In this document: in pieces, positions 7,624-15,899 of the stretch
Layout of the letters: every line of letters begins with the position of its first letter
How positions within the stretch are numbered: position 1 is the stretch's first letter
NCBI GenBank assembly: GCA_050014095.1
Contig: JBEKDZ010000006.1
Coordinates: 62,001 to 126,000 of the forward strand
DNA length: 64,000 nt
Source of the DNA: RBG-13-51-18 sp050014095
Lineage (GTDB): Bacteria; Chloroflexota; Dehalococcoidia; Dehalococcoidales; RBG-16-60-22
Direction: 5' to 3'
Notes under the pieces: model-generated
Told to the model about the DNA's origin: nothing
Database searches by the model: none
Seen by the model: only the letters and a program-made list of their open reading frames with translations
Translations under genes and position numbers: made by a program

Positions 7624-8940
7624 ATGACTACCAAGAACAGTATTCCTAGATTGGCGGTTTTTTCGCAAACGACGGAAGTTAACAAGCAAGACCACCTGGC
7701 GATAGGCGGCTGCGATACGCTAGCGCTGGCTAAAGAGTTCGGCACGCCTTTATATGTTTTCGATGAGACGGACATGCGTAATCGGTGCCGGGAGTTCAAG
7801 ACGGAGTTCGGCAAACGATATGCCAATACAACCGTCAGCTATTCGCCCAAGGCTTTCCTGGTTAAAGCTATGGTTAAGCTCATTGAAGAAGAGGGGCTCG
7901 ACCTCGATGTGGTATCGGGCGGGGAGCTGGCTTTCGCGCGGGCGGCGGGTTTCCCGACAAGCCGGATACATTTTGCCGGCAATAACAAGTCAGCCGATGA
8001 ACTGGAACTGGCAGTGAAGGAAGGTATCGGGCACATCGTGGTGGATAACCTGCCGGAGCTGCATATGCTGATTAAGATTGCCGGTAAGAAAAAGGTGAAT
8101 ATCCTGCTCCGCCTGAACCCAGGCATCGACCCTCATACCCACCCGCATAACAAAACTGGTATCACGGATTCCAAGTTCGGACTACCCAAGGCCGACCGGG
8201 ATGAAGCGGTAAAAACCGCCCTGGCGGCGAAGAACCTCAATGTGGAAGGGCTGCACTTTCACATCGGTTCCGGCATCTTCGAGTTTGAACCTTATTTGAG
8301 TTCACTGGACATGGTGTTGGAGTACGCCGCAGATATCAAGCAAAAATACAGTTTCCAGACAAAACTGCTAAGTGTCGGCGGGGGGTTTGGGGCACAATAT
8401 GTTATAGATGAGATACCACCGCCTATTGCATCCTTCGCCGAAGAAATAATCAAGAGGTTTACCAGCCGCTGCCGCGAGCTTAAGCTGGAAACGCCGAAGC
8501 TGATGATTGAGCCGGGGAGAAAGATAGTCGCCCAGGCCGGGGTCGCCCTCTATACGGTGGGGGTAATCAAGAACATCCCGGGCATCAGGACTTATGTATC
8601 GGTGGACGGGGGGATGGGGGATAACATCCGCCAGCCGATGTACGGCGCGGTGCAGGAAGCCCTGATTGCCGACCGACCAATAGCTAAAGATACCGCTACG
8701 GTCACCATTACCGGTAAATACTGCGAATCCGGCGACGTTTTGATTAAAGAAATTAAGCTGCCGGAGCTTAAAGCCGGTGATATTTTAGCGGTGGCGGGGA
8801 GCGGGGCTTACTGCGTGCCAATGTCCAGCAACTATAACGCCGCCTTCCGTCCGGCCATCGTCTTTGTTAAAGACGGTAAGGCGCGGCTGGTACGACGGCG
8901 CGAAACTCTGGAAGACCTCACCCGGCGTGACCCGGATTAG
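7624..8940 (+). CDS. lysA: Diaminopimelate decarboxylase
   Basis: 438-residue PLP enzyme that decarboxylates meso-diaminopimelate to L-lysine, last step of lysine synthesis. The PLP-binding lysine is K76 in SYSPKAFL; the TIM-barrel glycine loop is GGGFGAQY; EPGRKIVAQAG and the active-site CESGD motif (C367) of the second domain are present. Length and order match fold-type III decarboxylases of the LysA branch, with no insertion seen. It heads a possible operon with the small CxxC protein, holB and ricT. Confidence 0.95.
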   Translation: MTTKNSIPRLAVFSQTTEVNKQDHLAIGGCDTLALAKEFGTPLYVFDETDMRNRCREFKTEFGKRYANTTVSYSPKAFLVKAMVKLIEEEGLDLDVVSGGELAFARAAGFPTSRIHFAGNNKSADELELAVKEGIGHIVVDNLPELHMLIKIAGKKKVNILLRLNPGIDPHTHPHNKTGITDSKFGLPKADRDEAVKTALAAKNLNVEGLHFHIGSGIFEFEPYLSSLDMVLEYAADIKQKYSFQTKLLSVGGGFGAQYVIDEIPPPIASFAEEIIKRFTSRCRELKLETPKLMIEPGRKIVAQAGVALYTVGVIKNIPGIRTYVSVDGGMGDNIRQPMYGAVQEALIADRPIAKDTATVTITGKYCESGDVLIKEIKLPELKAGDILAVAGSGAYCVPMSSNYNAAFRPAIVFVKDGKARLVRRRETLEDLTRRDPD

Positions 8941-8958
8941 CGAGGAGATGGGGGAGAA

Positions 8959-9144
8959 ATGATAGACCTGAAATGTGAGATTAACGGTGTAATGTTCAAA
9001 GGTACAAAGAATCGACCGATTATTATTTGCCATGACTGTGCTGGTAAGTTGCGGAAAAGAGGTTTAGGTCCAGTACAATTATTGGGGCGTCCCGAAATAA
9101 AAAACACAGTAATAAAAATAATGAAAAATGCCCTAGGGTATTAG
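8959..9144 (+). CDS. Small CxxC protein, function unknown
   Basis: 61-residue ORF between lysA and holB with a purine-rich ribosome site (GGGGGAGAA) immediately before the ATG. The only motif is CHDC near residue 25, which could bind a metal, and the tail is basic (KIMKNALGY). It is more AT-rich than both neighbours. I do not recognise the family. Coding status rests on the ribosome site, tight spacing (18 bases after lysA, 14 before holB) and a protein-like composition. Confidence 0.5.
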   Translation: MIDLKCEINGVMFKGTKNRPIIICHDCAGKLRKRGLGPVQLLGRPEIKNTVIKIMKNALGY

Positions 9145-9158
9145 GTATAAAACTTACA

Positions 9159-10178
9159 ATGTGGCAGGTAATCGGACAGGCTCGGGCGGTCTCAATGCTG
9201 AAAAACAGTATAGATTCAGGCAGACTATCCCATGCCTACCTTTTCGTCGGACCCCAGCATGTCGGTAAGATGACCCTGGCGCTGAATCTGGCGCAGGCGC
9301 TCAACTGTGAAGCGGACGACAAGCCCTGCCTCGCCTGCGACTCGTGTAAGAAAATAGCGGCAGGTAACCACAGCGATGTCCAGATTATCGGTCTGATGCA
9401 GGACGAAGAGGAAAACGAAGCCAAGCTGATACATACCGACCAGATTAAAGATGTGCTGCATGCTGCCAGCCTGCCGCCGTTCGAGGGGAACCAAAAGGTC
9501 TTCATCATCGATGGGGCTGAACTGCTATCGATGGAAGCTGCCAACCGCCTGCTAAAAACCCTCGAGGAACCGGAAGCTAAAGTGACCTTTATTTTACTTT
9601 CGACAAATGAAAATAGACTGCTCAAAACTATAGTATCACGCTGCCAGCGCATCGAGCTAAAGCCGATGCCGCTAGCTGAAGAAGAGAAAGCTTTAGTAGA
9701 ACAAACAACGGTCAAGCCGGAGCAGGCGAGTCTGCTGGCAGCGCTTTCTCACGGGTGCATCGGATGGGCGATAACGGCAGCGGGTGACGAGAAAATACTG
9801 GTGCAGAGCCGGGAAACGCTGGACCAAATTATCAGCACTGTCAAAGGGGATTACGAAGACCGGTTCGCTTACGTGGCGCGGCTGGCGGCGGGGTTCAGTC
9901 AAAACCGACGGGCGGTCTATGATACGCTCGATAGGTGGGTGGACTACTGGCGCGACCTGATGCTGGTAAAGCTGGACTGCCCAGATATGATTACCAATAT
10001 AGACAGAAAAGAAGAAATTATAAAAATGGCTGGTAACTACAGTCTAAACCGGATAAGAAATTATATTAAAAGCATAGAGTCGGCAGCGATACAGCTTAAG
10101 CAGAACGTGAACGCGCGGCTGGCTCTGGAAGTATTGATGCTCGATTTACCGAGAGAGGAGGCAATAAGTCCACGATAA
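9159..10178 (+). CDS. holB: DNA polymerase III subunit delta'
   Basis: 339-residue clamp-loader subunit. The AAA+ domain shows Walker A GPQHVGKMT near residue 32, a four-cysteine zinc module (C-x8-C-x2-C-x2-C, CEADDKPCLACDSC), Walker B FIIDGAELL, LLKTLEEPE and the SRC sensor motif (VSRCQR). These match DnaX/HolB-type proteins; the absence of a long C-terminal tail favours HolB. It acts with DnaX and HolA to load the beta clamp. The following ricT start is 17 bases downstream, an association common in bacteria. Confidence 0.92.
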   Translation: MWQVIGQARAVSMLKNSIDSGRLSHAYLFVGPQHVGKMTLALNLAQALNCEADDKPCLACDSCKKIAAGNHSDVQIIGLMQDEEENEAKLIHTDQIKDVLHAASLPPFEGNQKVFIIDGAELLSMEAANRLLKTLEEPEAKVTFILLSTNENRLLKTIVSRCQRIELKPMPLAEEEKALVEQTTVKPEQASLLAALSHGCIGWAITAAGDEKILVQSRETLDQIISTVKGDYEDRFAYVARLAAGFSQNRRAVYDTLDRWVDYWRDLMLVKLDCPDMITNIDRKEEIIKMAGNYSLNRIRNYIKSIESAAIQLKQNVNARLALEVLMLDLPREEAISPR

Positions 10179-10195
10179 TATCGGGGGCATAAGAT

Positions 10196-10990
10196 ATGGC
10201 AAATATTACAGGAATACGTTTTAAGAAAGCGGGGAAAATCTACTACTTCGAGGCGGGGGATATCGCCCTGCAAGCCGGTGACTATGCCGTGGTGAAGACC
10301 AGTAGAGGCATGGAACTGGGGCACGTGGTCATCGCGCCGGGGCAGATACAGGTCAACGAGACAGGTGAGTCGTTATCGCCGGTGGTACGCAAGGCCGAGC
10401 CGGAGGACATCGCCAAAGAAGAGGAACTCAACACCAAAGCGGAGGAAGCTTTAATCGAATGCGGCAAAATGATTGCTGATTTGAACCTGCCGATGAAGTT
10501 ACTCTCTGCAGAATACGCGTTAGACAGCAGCCGGCTGACCTTCCTCTTTAGCGCGGAGGAGCGGGTGGACTTTCGTGAGCTAGTGCGGCGACTCTCCGGC
10601 AAGTTTAAGATAAGAGTGGAGCTGCGCCAGGTGGGGAGCCGGGACGAGGCTAAATTATTGGGGAGCTTCGGACGGTGCGGTAGGGAGCTTTGCTGCGCTG
10701 CCTTTTTAACGGAGTTTTCGCCGGTATCCATCAAAATGGCGAAGGAGCAGGACCTGCCCCTTAACCCAATGAAGATATCCGGCGCGTGCGGGCGTTTGAT
10801 GTGCTGCCTGGCTTACGAGGGCGAGCAGTATAAAGCGATGAAAGAGAAAATGCCTAAGGTTGGCGCGCGGATTTCCACGCGGATGGGGGAGGCGACGGTG
10901 GTGGGAAATAATCCGCTTAAAGAAACAGTGATAGTTGAGCTGGATACCGAATCGACGGTAGAGCTGCCGCTGAAGGATGTGAGCTATTAG
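10196..10990 (+). CDS. ricT: PSP1 domain protein (RicT/YaaT-like)
   Basis: 264-residue PSP1-domain protein. It has the typical core VKTSRGMELGHV, the RVELRQVGSRDEAKLLGSFGRCGRELCC segment and the second cysteine group SGACGRLMCCLAYE. In Bacillus subtilis RicT (YaaT) joins RicA and RicF in an Fe-S complex that affects RNase Y and phosphorelay; the cysteines here (CG-x3-CC and CG-x3-CC) are consistent with cluster binding. Neighbouring holB is the usual partner. No RicA or RicF gene is in the window. Confidence 0.9.
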   Translation: MANITGIRFKKAGKIYYFEAGDIALQAGDYAVVKTSRGMELGHVVIAPGQIQVNETGESLSPVVRKAEPEDIAKEEELNTKAEEALIECGKMIADLNLPMKLLSAEYALDSSRLTFLFSAEERVDFRELVRRLSGKFKIRVELRQVGSRDEAKLLGSFGRCGRELCCAAFLTEFSPVSIKMAKEQDLPLNPMKISGACGRLMCCLAYEGEQYKAMKEKMPKVGARISTRMGEATVVGNNPLKETVIVELDTESTVELPLKDVSY

Positions 10991-10991
10991 T

Positions 10992-11068
10992 TTTCAGTTA
11001 TCAGTTCACAGTTTATAGTTCCCACCCCTTTACCCCCACTGTTTACTGTCTACTGTGAACTGTGAACT
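10992..11068. repeat. CAGTTATCAGT-type interspersed repeat, copy 1
   Basis: Reiterated CAGTTAT / CAGTTCA / CAGTTTA heptad words, a C-rich centre (CCCACCCCTTTACCCCCACTG), then the complementary words (TTTACTGTCTACTGTGAACTG). A longer copy with the same polarity and the same centre occurs at 15779-15885; a fragment is at about 27585. It fills the space between ricT and the HNH gene. Confidence 0.75.
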
Positions 11069-11069
11069 C

Positions 11070-11576
11070 CTAGTGATAGAGGTACTTCCGCCATTCGTCC
11101 CGCTTGCTTAAGTAGTGGTAGGGGATATTGAATAGCGGACTGCCGGTGGGCGGGGCGGGGGTCTTTATCAATTTCATGTGGGCTTCTTTGGGCGTTCGCC
11201 CGGCTTTATGTCGGTTGCAATCCACACAGGCGCTAACGACATTTTCCCAGGTGTGCTGGCCGCCTCGATAGCGGGGTATGACGTGGTCGAGCGTAAGGTG
11301 GCGGCTTTGCTCGCCGCAGTACTGGCAGGTGTATCTATCCCGATTGAATATCTCATATCGGGTCATCTTGCGCTGGCGGTGGGGGCGTCTTACCAGTTGC
11401 GCGAGGCGGATGACGGAGGGCAGCTCGATGGTGGTGGTGAGCGTGTGGATATAGCCGAGGCCGTTTTCAATCATCTCTGCTTTGCCCTGCCACATGAGGA
11501 CGACGGCGCGGCGGGCGCGGCAGACGGTGAGTGGCTCGTAGCTCTGGTTTAAGACTAGCACCGGATGGTTTATCAT
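11070..11576 (-). CDS. HNH endonuclease family protein
   Basis: 168-residue protein with an HNH nuclease domain. The zinc-coordinating cysteines (CQYCG and CVDCN) flank the core LTLDHVIPRYRGGQHTWENVVSAC, in which D-H and the downstream N and H of NRHKAG form the HNH triad. The N-terminal half (VLNQSYEPLTVCRARRAVVLMWQGKAEM) is typical of a widespread chromosomal HNH family found in many bacteria whose cellular role is not established. It is GC-rich like the host, unlike the neighbouring cassette, so it probably belongs to the chromosome rather than to the insert. Confidence 0.9.
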   Translation of the reverse strand: MINHPVLVLNQSYEPLTVCRARRAVVLMWQGKAEMIENGLGYIHTLTTTIELPSVIRLAQLVRRPHRQRKMTRYEIFNRDRYTCQYCGEQSRHLTLDHVIPRYRGGQHTWENVVSACVDCNRHKAGRTPKEAHMKLIKTPAPPTGSPLFNIPYHYLSKRDEWRKYLYH

Positions 11577-11700
11577 AGCTTGCCTTTAGGCATAACTAAG
11601 CCCATTTTAGCGCAAAGCGAAAAGCCGTGCAAGAAGAGCCTTTGGTAAGGGTTTAGCTATGATTTGTTTTTAGAGTTATGGTAAGTAAAAAGGAGTTATG

Positions 11701-11730
11701 TTTACTTAGCTTATTTATTGGCGCTATAAT
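11701..11730 (+). promoter_or_regulatory. Promoter of the nuclease/radical SAM cassette
   Basis: TATAAT at 11725-11730 with TTTACT at 11701-11706 (18-base spacer) or TTACTT at 11702-11707 (17 bases). The preceding region (11577-11700) contains no ORF. A perfect -10 box suggests the cassette carries its own constitutive promoter. Confidence 0.55.
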
Positions 11731-11769
11731 GTACCAAAAGAAAATGAGGTGTGGTTCATTGGAGGCAAT

Positions 11770-14076
11770 ATGGAAGAATATGAAATTCATTTAGATGATA
11801 TTGTTTCTAGAGACAATTTAAAAAAGAATTATAGAACTAGGAATCAAAGATATGTTTATAAAAGGGTAAATTCGACTGAAATTCAGAATGAAATAGAAAA
11901 TGGCTGGGAAGTAACGGGCTCAAGGAAAAGAAAAGTTGTTAGGCTTAGAAAACGTAAGGATGTAGGTCTTGATTTTCAGGATAGTGTTTGGTGTATCTTC
12001 TATAAAATGGGATTCTCAGAGATGAATAAATCTAGAGAATTCGCAATCCCACGTTATGGGCTAGAAATAGAGAAAAATATTGATATCTTTGCCAAAGATG
12101 AGAACTTTATTTGTCTTGTCGAATGTAAAGCAGCAGAAAGCCCCCATACGAAGAAATCACTTGGGGTAAGTATCGACCAATACGCAAATCTTCATAAGGA
12201 ACTTGAACAGTCTGTTAGAGCTTATTATAAAAGTAAAAGGGATGATACAAAATACAGATTTCGGTGGCTTCTTGCTTTAAAGAATATAGACCTTAATGAA
12301 AATGACTACATAAGAGCAAAAACAGCAAACATCATGGTTGTTGACGATGGTTTGATTCAGTATTACGATGATCTTTCTAGACATTTCGGATCTGCATCTA
12401 GATATCAATTCTTATCAGATTTATATCCTGGTATGATTGTACCGGAAATGTTCGAACCAGTACCTGCAATTAAAGGGAAAATGGGGGGTGTTGTCTTCTA
12501 TTCTTTCGTGATTGAACCGGAAAAATTGTTAAAGATAGCCTATATATCTCATCGTGGAAAAACGAATGAAGAGTCAAAAAAAACGTATCAGAGAATGGCA
12601 ACAAAAAAAAGGCTGAACACAATTGCTAAATATATCAGCGAAAGGCAAGGAATATTTCCGACTAGTATTGTTTTGAACATAGAAACAGATAATAAAGGAT
12701 TAGTGTTTGACCAAGCAAAAGAAATGGCAGGTAAGAATGCTGTACTTGGCACACTTCATCTACCAAATAAGCTTAAAACGGCGTGGTTAATTGATGGGCA
12801 GCATCGATTATTTGCTTATTCAGGATTAAATGAAGCAGCCACAGCAACACTGCCAGTTATTGCATTTGAAGACCTTGATGCATCAACACAACAACAGTTA
12901 TTTATTGATATCAACGGTGAACAGGTAAGAGTGCCTAAGAATTTACTTGTTGACCTTTATGATGATTTACATTGGAACTCGGAAAGACCAAAAGATAGGA
13001 TTTTAGCTTTAATTTCAAAATTTGTGAAAAATCTAAACGAATCAAGCAAATCACCACTTAGAGATAGAATTATCAAGATAGGGGGAAGGAAAACAAGGAA
13101 TCGAAACTTGACGTTAACGACGCTAAATGAAGAAATACGAAGATCTCAACTGTTCGGTTATGTACATTCGGTAAAAGCAAAAGATATCACACCCGGGCCA
13201 TTATATAAGTTGGATCTAGATTCTTCTTTACAGCATGGCTTGGATGTGATAAGCGGATACTATTCACTTTACTTAGAGAATGAAAACATAAAAGCACAAT
13301 GGGAAAAAGGGAGTGATGAGGGTGGCTATATATGTACTAATCAGGGAATAATAGCTACTCTGAGAGTGCTTAAAGCAATATTTGACCACTTGGAACAAAA
13401 GGATCAAACGAAAGTAAGAAATCGAAATGCTACTAAGTTAATGGGCGATATTAAAAAATATCTATCTCCTGTAATTGAATATCTAGGAACGGCCACGCCG
13501 CAAGTAATAAAAGAATTTAGACAAAGATACGCACAGGCAGGCGTACAATCAAGTACATACACTTTATTAAAAGTAATAAACGAGAAATATCCAGGATTTG
13601 AACCATCGGGATTGAAAGATTTTATTTTAAAAACAGATACAACAAACAATCAAGAAGCATATCAAAATCTTTCGGAAATTGAAAAATTGATACATAAACA
13701 TATCATCACTGAGTTAAAGAAAAAGTTTGGAGAAGGTTATAGTAATTGGTGGCATAAGGGAATAAAAGATAGCATTAGGAACAAAGCGGTTTTATTAGCA
13801 AATAATGAAGGGCATTACGACACGGGTTTCGAAAATTATATGTATTTAATTGATTTGAAGGATGTTATAGAAGATAATTGGGATATTTTCAGCGAGATAT
13901 ATACGATCGAAGCTAAAGCAAATGATAGTAAGGCTAAACGTTTGCGTTGGTATACCGAGATCAATAAAATACGTAATATCGTGGCACACCCACCGAGTGG
14001 GGGAGTAAGCGATGAACAACTTGAATTTGTAATTAGAATAAAAAGAGAAATAACTGAAAGACTTTCTAAAAAGTAG
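11770..14076 (+). CDS. Three-domain nuclease-DGQHR-HEPN protein (candidate defence/modification protein)
   Basis: 768 residues from the ATG at 11770 (GGAGG just upstream; the frame opens at a GTG at 11749). Three parts are visible. Residues about 60-135 look like a PD-(D/E)xK nuclease or restriction-type domain: D105 in NIDIFAKDENF and E118-C-K120 in LVECKAAE. Residues about 230-560 contain the DGQHR motif (342-346, IDGQHRLFAYSG) and a following FIDINGEQVRVPK block that define the DndB-like DGQHR family. Residues about 640-768 resemble a Swt1/HEPN-type domain ending in R735-N-I-V-A-H740, an Rx4H motif characteristic of HEPN RNases. The gene is far more AT-rich than its neighbours and is followed 11 bases later by a radical SAM gene. 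Function unknown; nucleic-acid defence is inferred. Confidence 0.8.
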   Translation: MEEYEIHLDDIVSRDNLKKNYRTRNQRYVYKRVNSTEIQNEIENGWEVTGSRKRKVVRLRKRKDVGLDFQDSVWCIFYKMGFSEMNKSREFAIPRYGLEIEKNIDIFAKDENFICLVECKAAESPHTKKSLGVSIDQYANLHKELEQSVRAYYKSKRDDTKYRFRWLLALKNIDLNENDYIRAKTANIMVVDDGLIQYYDDLSRHFGSASRYQFLSDLYPGMIVPEMFEPVPAIKGKMGGVVFYSFVIEPEKLLKIAYISHRGKTNEESKKTYQRMATKKRLNTIAKYISERQGIFPTSIVLNIETDNKGLVFDQAKEMAGKNAVLGTLHLPNKLKTAWLIDGQHRLFAYSGLNEAATATLPVIAFEDLDASTQQQLFIDINGEQVRVPKNLLVDLYDDLHWNSERPKDRILALISKFVKNLNESSKSPLRDRIIKIGGRKTRNRNLTLTTLNEEIRRSQLFGYVHSVKAKDITPGPLYKLDLDSSLQHGLDVISGYYSLYLENENIKAQWEKGSDEGGYICTNQGIIATLRVLKAIFDHLEQKDQTKVRNRNATKLMGDIKKYLSPVIEYLGTATPQVIKEFRQRYAQAGVQSSTYTLLKVINEKYPGFEPSGLKDFILKTDTTNNQEAYQNLSEIEKLIHKHIITELKKKFGEGYSNWWHKGIKDSIRNKAVLLANNEGHYDTGFENYMYLIDLKDVIEDNWDIFSEIYTIEAKANDSKAKRLRWYTEINKIRNIVAHPPSGGVSDEQLEFVIRIKREITERLSKK

Positions 14077-14087
14077 AAGTAAAAACA

Positions 14088-15287
14088 GTGAAAATACTAC
14101 TCATTGAACCAGGATACAAAGCTAAATATCCACCTCTTGGATTAATGAAAATTGCCAGATATCATAAGCAACAAGGTGATAAAACTTCGTTTTATAAAGG
14201 CACAAGTGCGGCTGTAAGAGACCAAGATTGGGATATCATATATATTACAACCATGTTCACTTACCAGTGGAAAAGGACTATAGAGACAATAAAGTTTTAT
14301 CAGCGCGGGAAGCAAAAGAATAAAAACAACATAAAAGTCGGTGGGATTTTTGCTTCTCTTTTAAAAGATGATATTGAGAAAGAAACGGGTATTATACCTC
14401 ATTTTGGATTATGGCAAGAAGTTGACAGGTTAAAGCCTTATTACAAATTAGTTGATAAATTTTCAGAGTATTATACAAATAATTCTAGTATAGGTTACAT
14501 GACAAAAGGTTGCGTAAACCGTTGTCCATTTTGTGCGGTGCCAGAGCTTGAGCCAAAATTCATTGATTTCATTCCCCTTGGAAATCAGATTGATAAGAGT
14601 AAAAAGGACTTGATATTACTTGATAATAATGTTTTGGCATCAAAGGAATTCAGAAAAATAATTAAAAGCATAAAAAAGAACGGTTTTTACAAAGGCGCTA
14701 AATATAAGAATACACCACGTTATGTTGATTTTAATCAAGGATTAGATGCGAGACTATTGACCGAAGAAAAGATGAAACTATTAAGCGAAATTGCACTCAA
14801 ACCAATGAGAATTGCGTTTGATGATATTAAGTTTGAAAAAATATATATAGAAAAAATCCGTTTAGCCTACAAATACGGTATAAAACACCTATCTAATTAT
14901 ATATTATTTAACTACAATGACACACCCGAGGATTTCTACAAAAGGTTAAGAATAAACATAGAACTAAATGAGGAATTGGGTTTGAGTATATTTTCATTTC
15001 CAATGAAGTACGTACCCCTAGACGCAAAAGATAGAAAATATATAGGTCCAAATTGGACTAAAAAACAACTCAGGGGCATACAATGTATCTTGCATGCCAC
15101 TCATGGCGTGGTTGGGCCTAAGAAAGATTTTTTTGAAGCAGCATTCGGCAAATCAGTGGATGAATTTAAATATATTATCGAACAAACGGAAAAGGCTATC
15201 TTTTATCGCAAAAACATGAAACCTTTTCAACCTATTCATAGGGGAAAAGGGGTTAAGGCTTATATTCCACCCCCTGCTCCGGTGTAG
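14088..15287 (+). CDS. Radical SAM protein of the DGQHR cassette
   Basis: 399-residue radical SAM enzyme. The cluster-binding motif CxxxCxxC is C142-V-N-R-C146-P-F-C149. The N-terminal 90 residues (KILLIEPGYKAKYPPLGLMKIARYHK) resemble the B12-binding-like lead domain of B12-type radical SAM proteins, but the cobalamin DxHxxG motif is absent. Downstream, DFNQGLDARLL is typical of the TIM-barrel core. There is no SPASM-type extra cysteine set. The GTG start is 11 bases after the nuclease-DGQHR stop, so the two are probably cotranscribed and work together; a base or peptide modification is possible but not shown. Composition is as AT-rich as its partner. Confidence 0.82.
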   Translation: MKILLIEPGYKAKYPPLGLMKIARYHKQQGDKTSFYKGTSAAVRDQDWDIIYITTMFTYQWKRTIETIKFYQRGKQKNKNNIKVGGIFASLLKDDIEKETGIIPHFGLWQEVDRLKPYYKLVDKFSEYYTNNSSIGYMTKGCVNRCPFCAVPELEPKFIDFIPLGNQIDKSKKDLILLDNNVLASKEFRKIIKSIKKNGFYKGAKYKNTPRYVDFNQGLDARLLTEEKMKLLSEIALKPMRIAFDDIKFEKIYIEKIRLAYKYGIKHLSNYILFNYNDTPEDFYKRLRINIELNEELGLSIFSFPMKYVPLDAKDRKYIGPNWTKKQLRGIQCILHATHGVVGPKKDFFEAAFGKSVDEFKYIIEQTEKAIFYRKNMKPFQPIHRGKGVKAYIPPPAPV

Positions 15288-15299
15288 GTAAATCCTTCT

Positions 15300-15405
15300 C
15301 TCATCTCCCCTTACGAATGGGAGACGATATCATTTTTTATTAAATCATTACGCTCAATAGCTTCTTTCGTCCTCCTTTTATAAAGGAGGATAGAGGCGGA
15401 TTAGG
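15300..15405. repeat. Short palindromic repeats
   Basis: GC-rich inverted repeats related to those elsewhere in the window: CTCCC...GGGAG near 15315-15332 and CCTCCTTTTATAAAGGAGG near 15371-15391. They separate the AT-rich cassette from queD and may act as a transcription end. Confidence 0.45.
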
Positions 15406-15775
15406 GTCTATACTCCACGCCTTGATGGGGTGTCTCAAAAACTTCGACTGCGCTCAGTTCATGTGCTTCAACTTCTTTAGAGAGTTTTTTCTTAAGCTCT
15501 TTATATATCGTGGCGGCGAGGTTTTCCGCGGAGGGGTTGATTTTATCAAAAGGTTTAACGTCATTCAGGCAGGTATGGTCGTAGCGCTCCAGTATTTTAC
15601 TTAAGTGCGCCTTAAGGTCGGTAAAGTCGTAAGCGAGGCCGATTTTATTAAGCTTTTCCGCGCTCACCTTCACCACAATCCTATAGCGGTGACCGTGCAG
15701 GTTCTCGCACTTGCCCTTATAGTCCCGCAGGTAGTGGGCGGCGTCGATGTGTTTCTCCACAGAGATTTCGTACAT
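15401..15775 (-). CDS. queD: 6-carboxytetrahydropterin / 6-pyruvoyltetrahydropterin synthase family (QueD-like, possible PTPS-I/III)
   Basis: 124-residue COG0720 enzyme. Zinc ligands are the N-terminal H (EKHIDAAHYL, H15) and the pair in HGH. The active-site segment is C-E-N-L-H-G-H: it carries the catalytic cysteine of QueD (CxxxHGH) and also the glutamate of PTPS-III (ExxHGH), the combined form reported for bifunctional enzymes that replace FolB in folate synthesis. folK and folP are the next genes on the same strand, no folB is nearby, and no queC/queE is seen, so a folate role is likely. A CTTCGACTGCGCTCAG repeat word lies inside the 3' coding region (residues about 105-112, AHELSAVEVF). 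Confidence 0.88.
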   Translation of the reverse strand: MYEISVEKHIDAAHYLRDYKGKCENLHGHRYRIVVKVSAEKLNKIGLAYDFTDLKAHLSKILERYDHTCLNDVKPFDKINPSAENLAATIYKELKKKLSKEVEAHELSAVEVFETPHQGVEYRP

Positions 15776-15778
15776 ATT

Positions 15779-15885
15779 AGTTCACAGTTTACAGTAGACA
15801 GTTTACAGTTATCAGTTATCAGTTATCAGTTTACAGTTTACAGTCCCCTACCCTTTGCCCCTACTGATAACTGTTTACTGTTAAC
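15779..15885. repeat. CAGTTATCAGT-type interspersed repeat, copy 2
   Basis: About 107 bases of reiterated CAGTTTA / CAGTTAT words (three tandem TTATCAG units in the middle), a centre CCCCTACCCTTTGCCCC, and inverted words (TACTGATAACTGTTTACTG). Same polarity and centre as the copy at 10992-11068. It separates queD from folK. Not CRISPR: the units are 7-8 bases and contiguous. Confidence 0.75.
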
Positions 15886-15899
15886 TTCTCCCTTTCCCC

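Noticed and set aside
10992..15885. Short repeated words (CAGTTAT, CAGTTTA) as a possible CRISPR array
   Set aside because: Units are 7-8 bases, contiguous, with inverted counterparts and no 25-40 base spacers; no cas genes are present.
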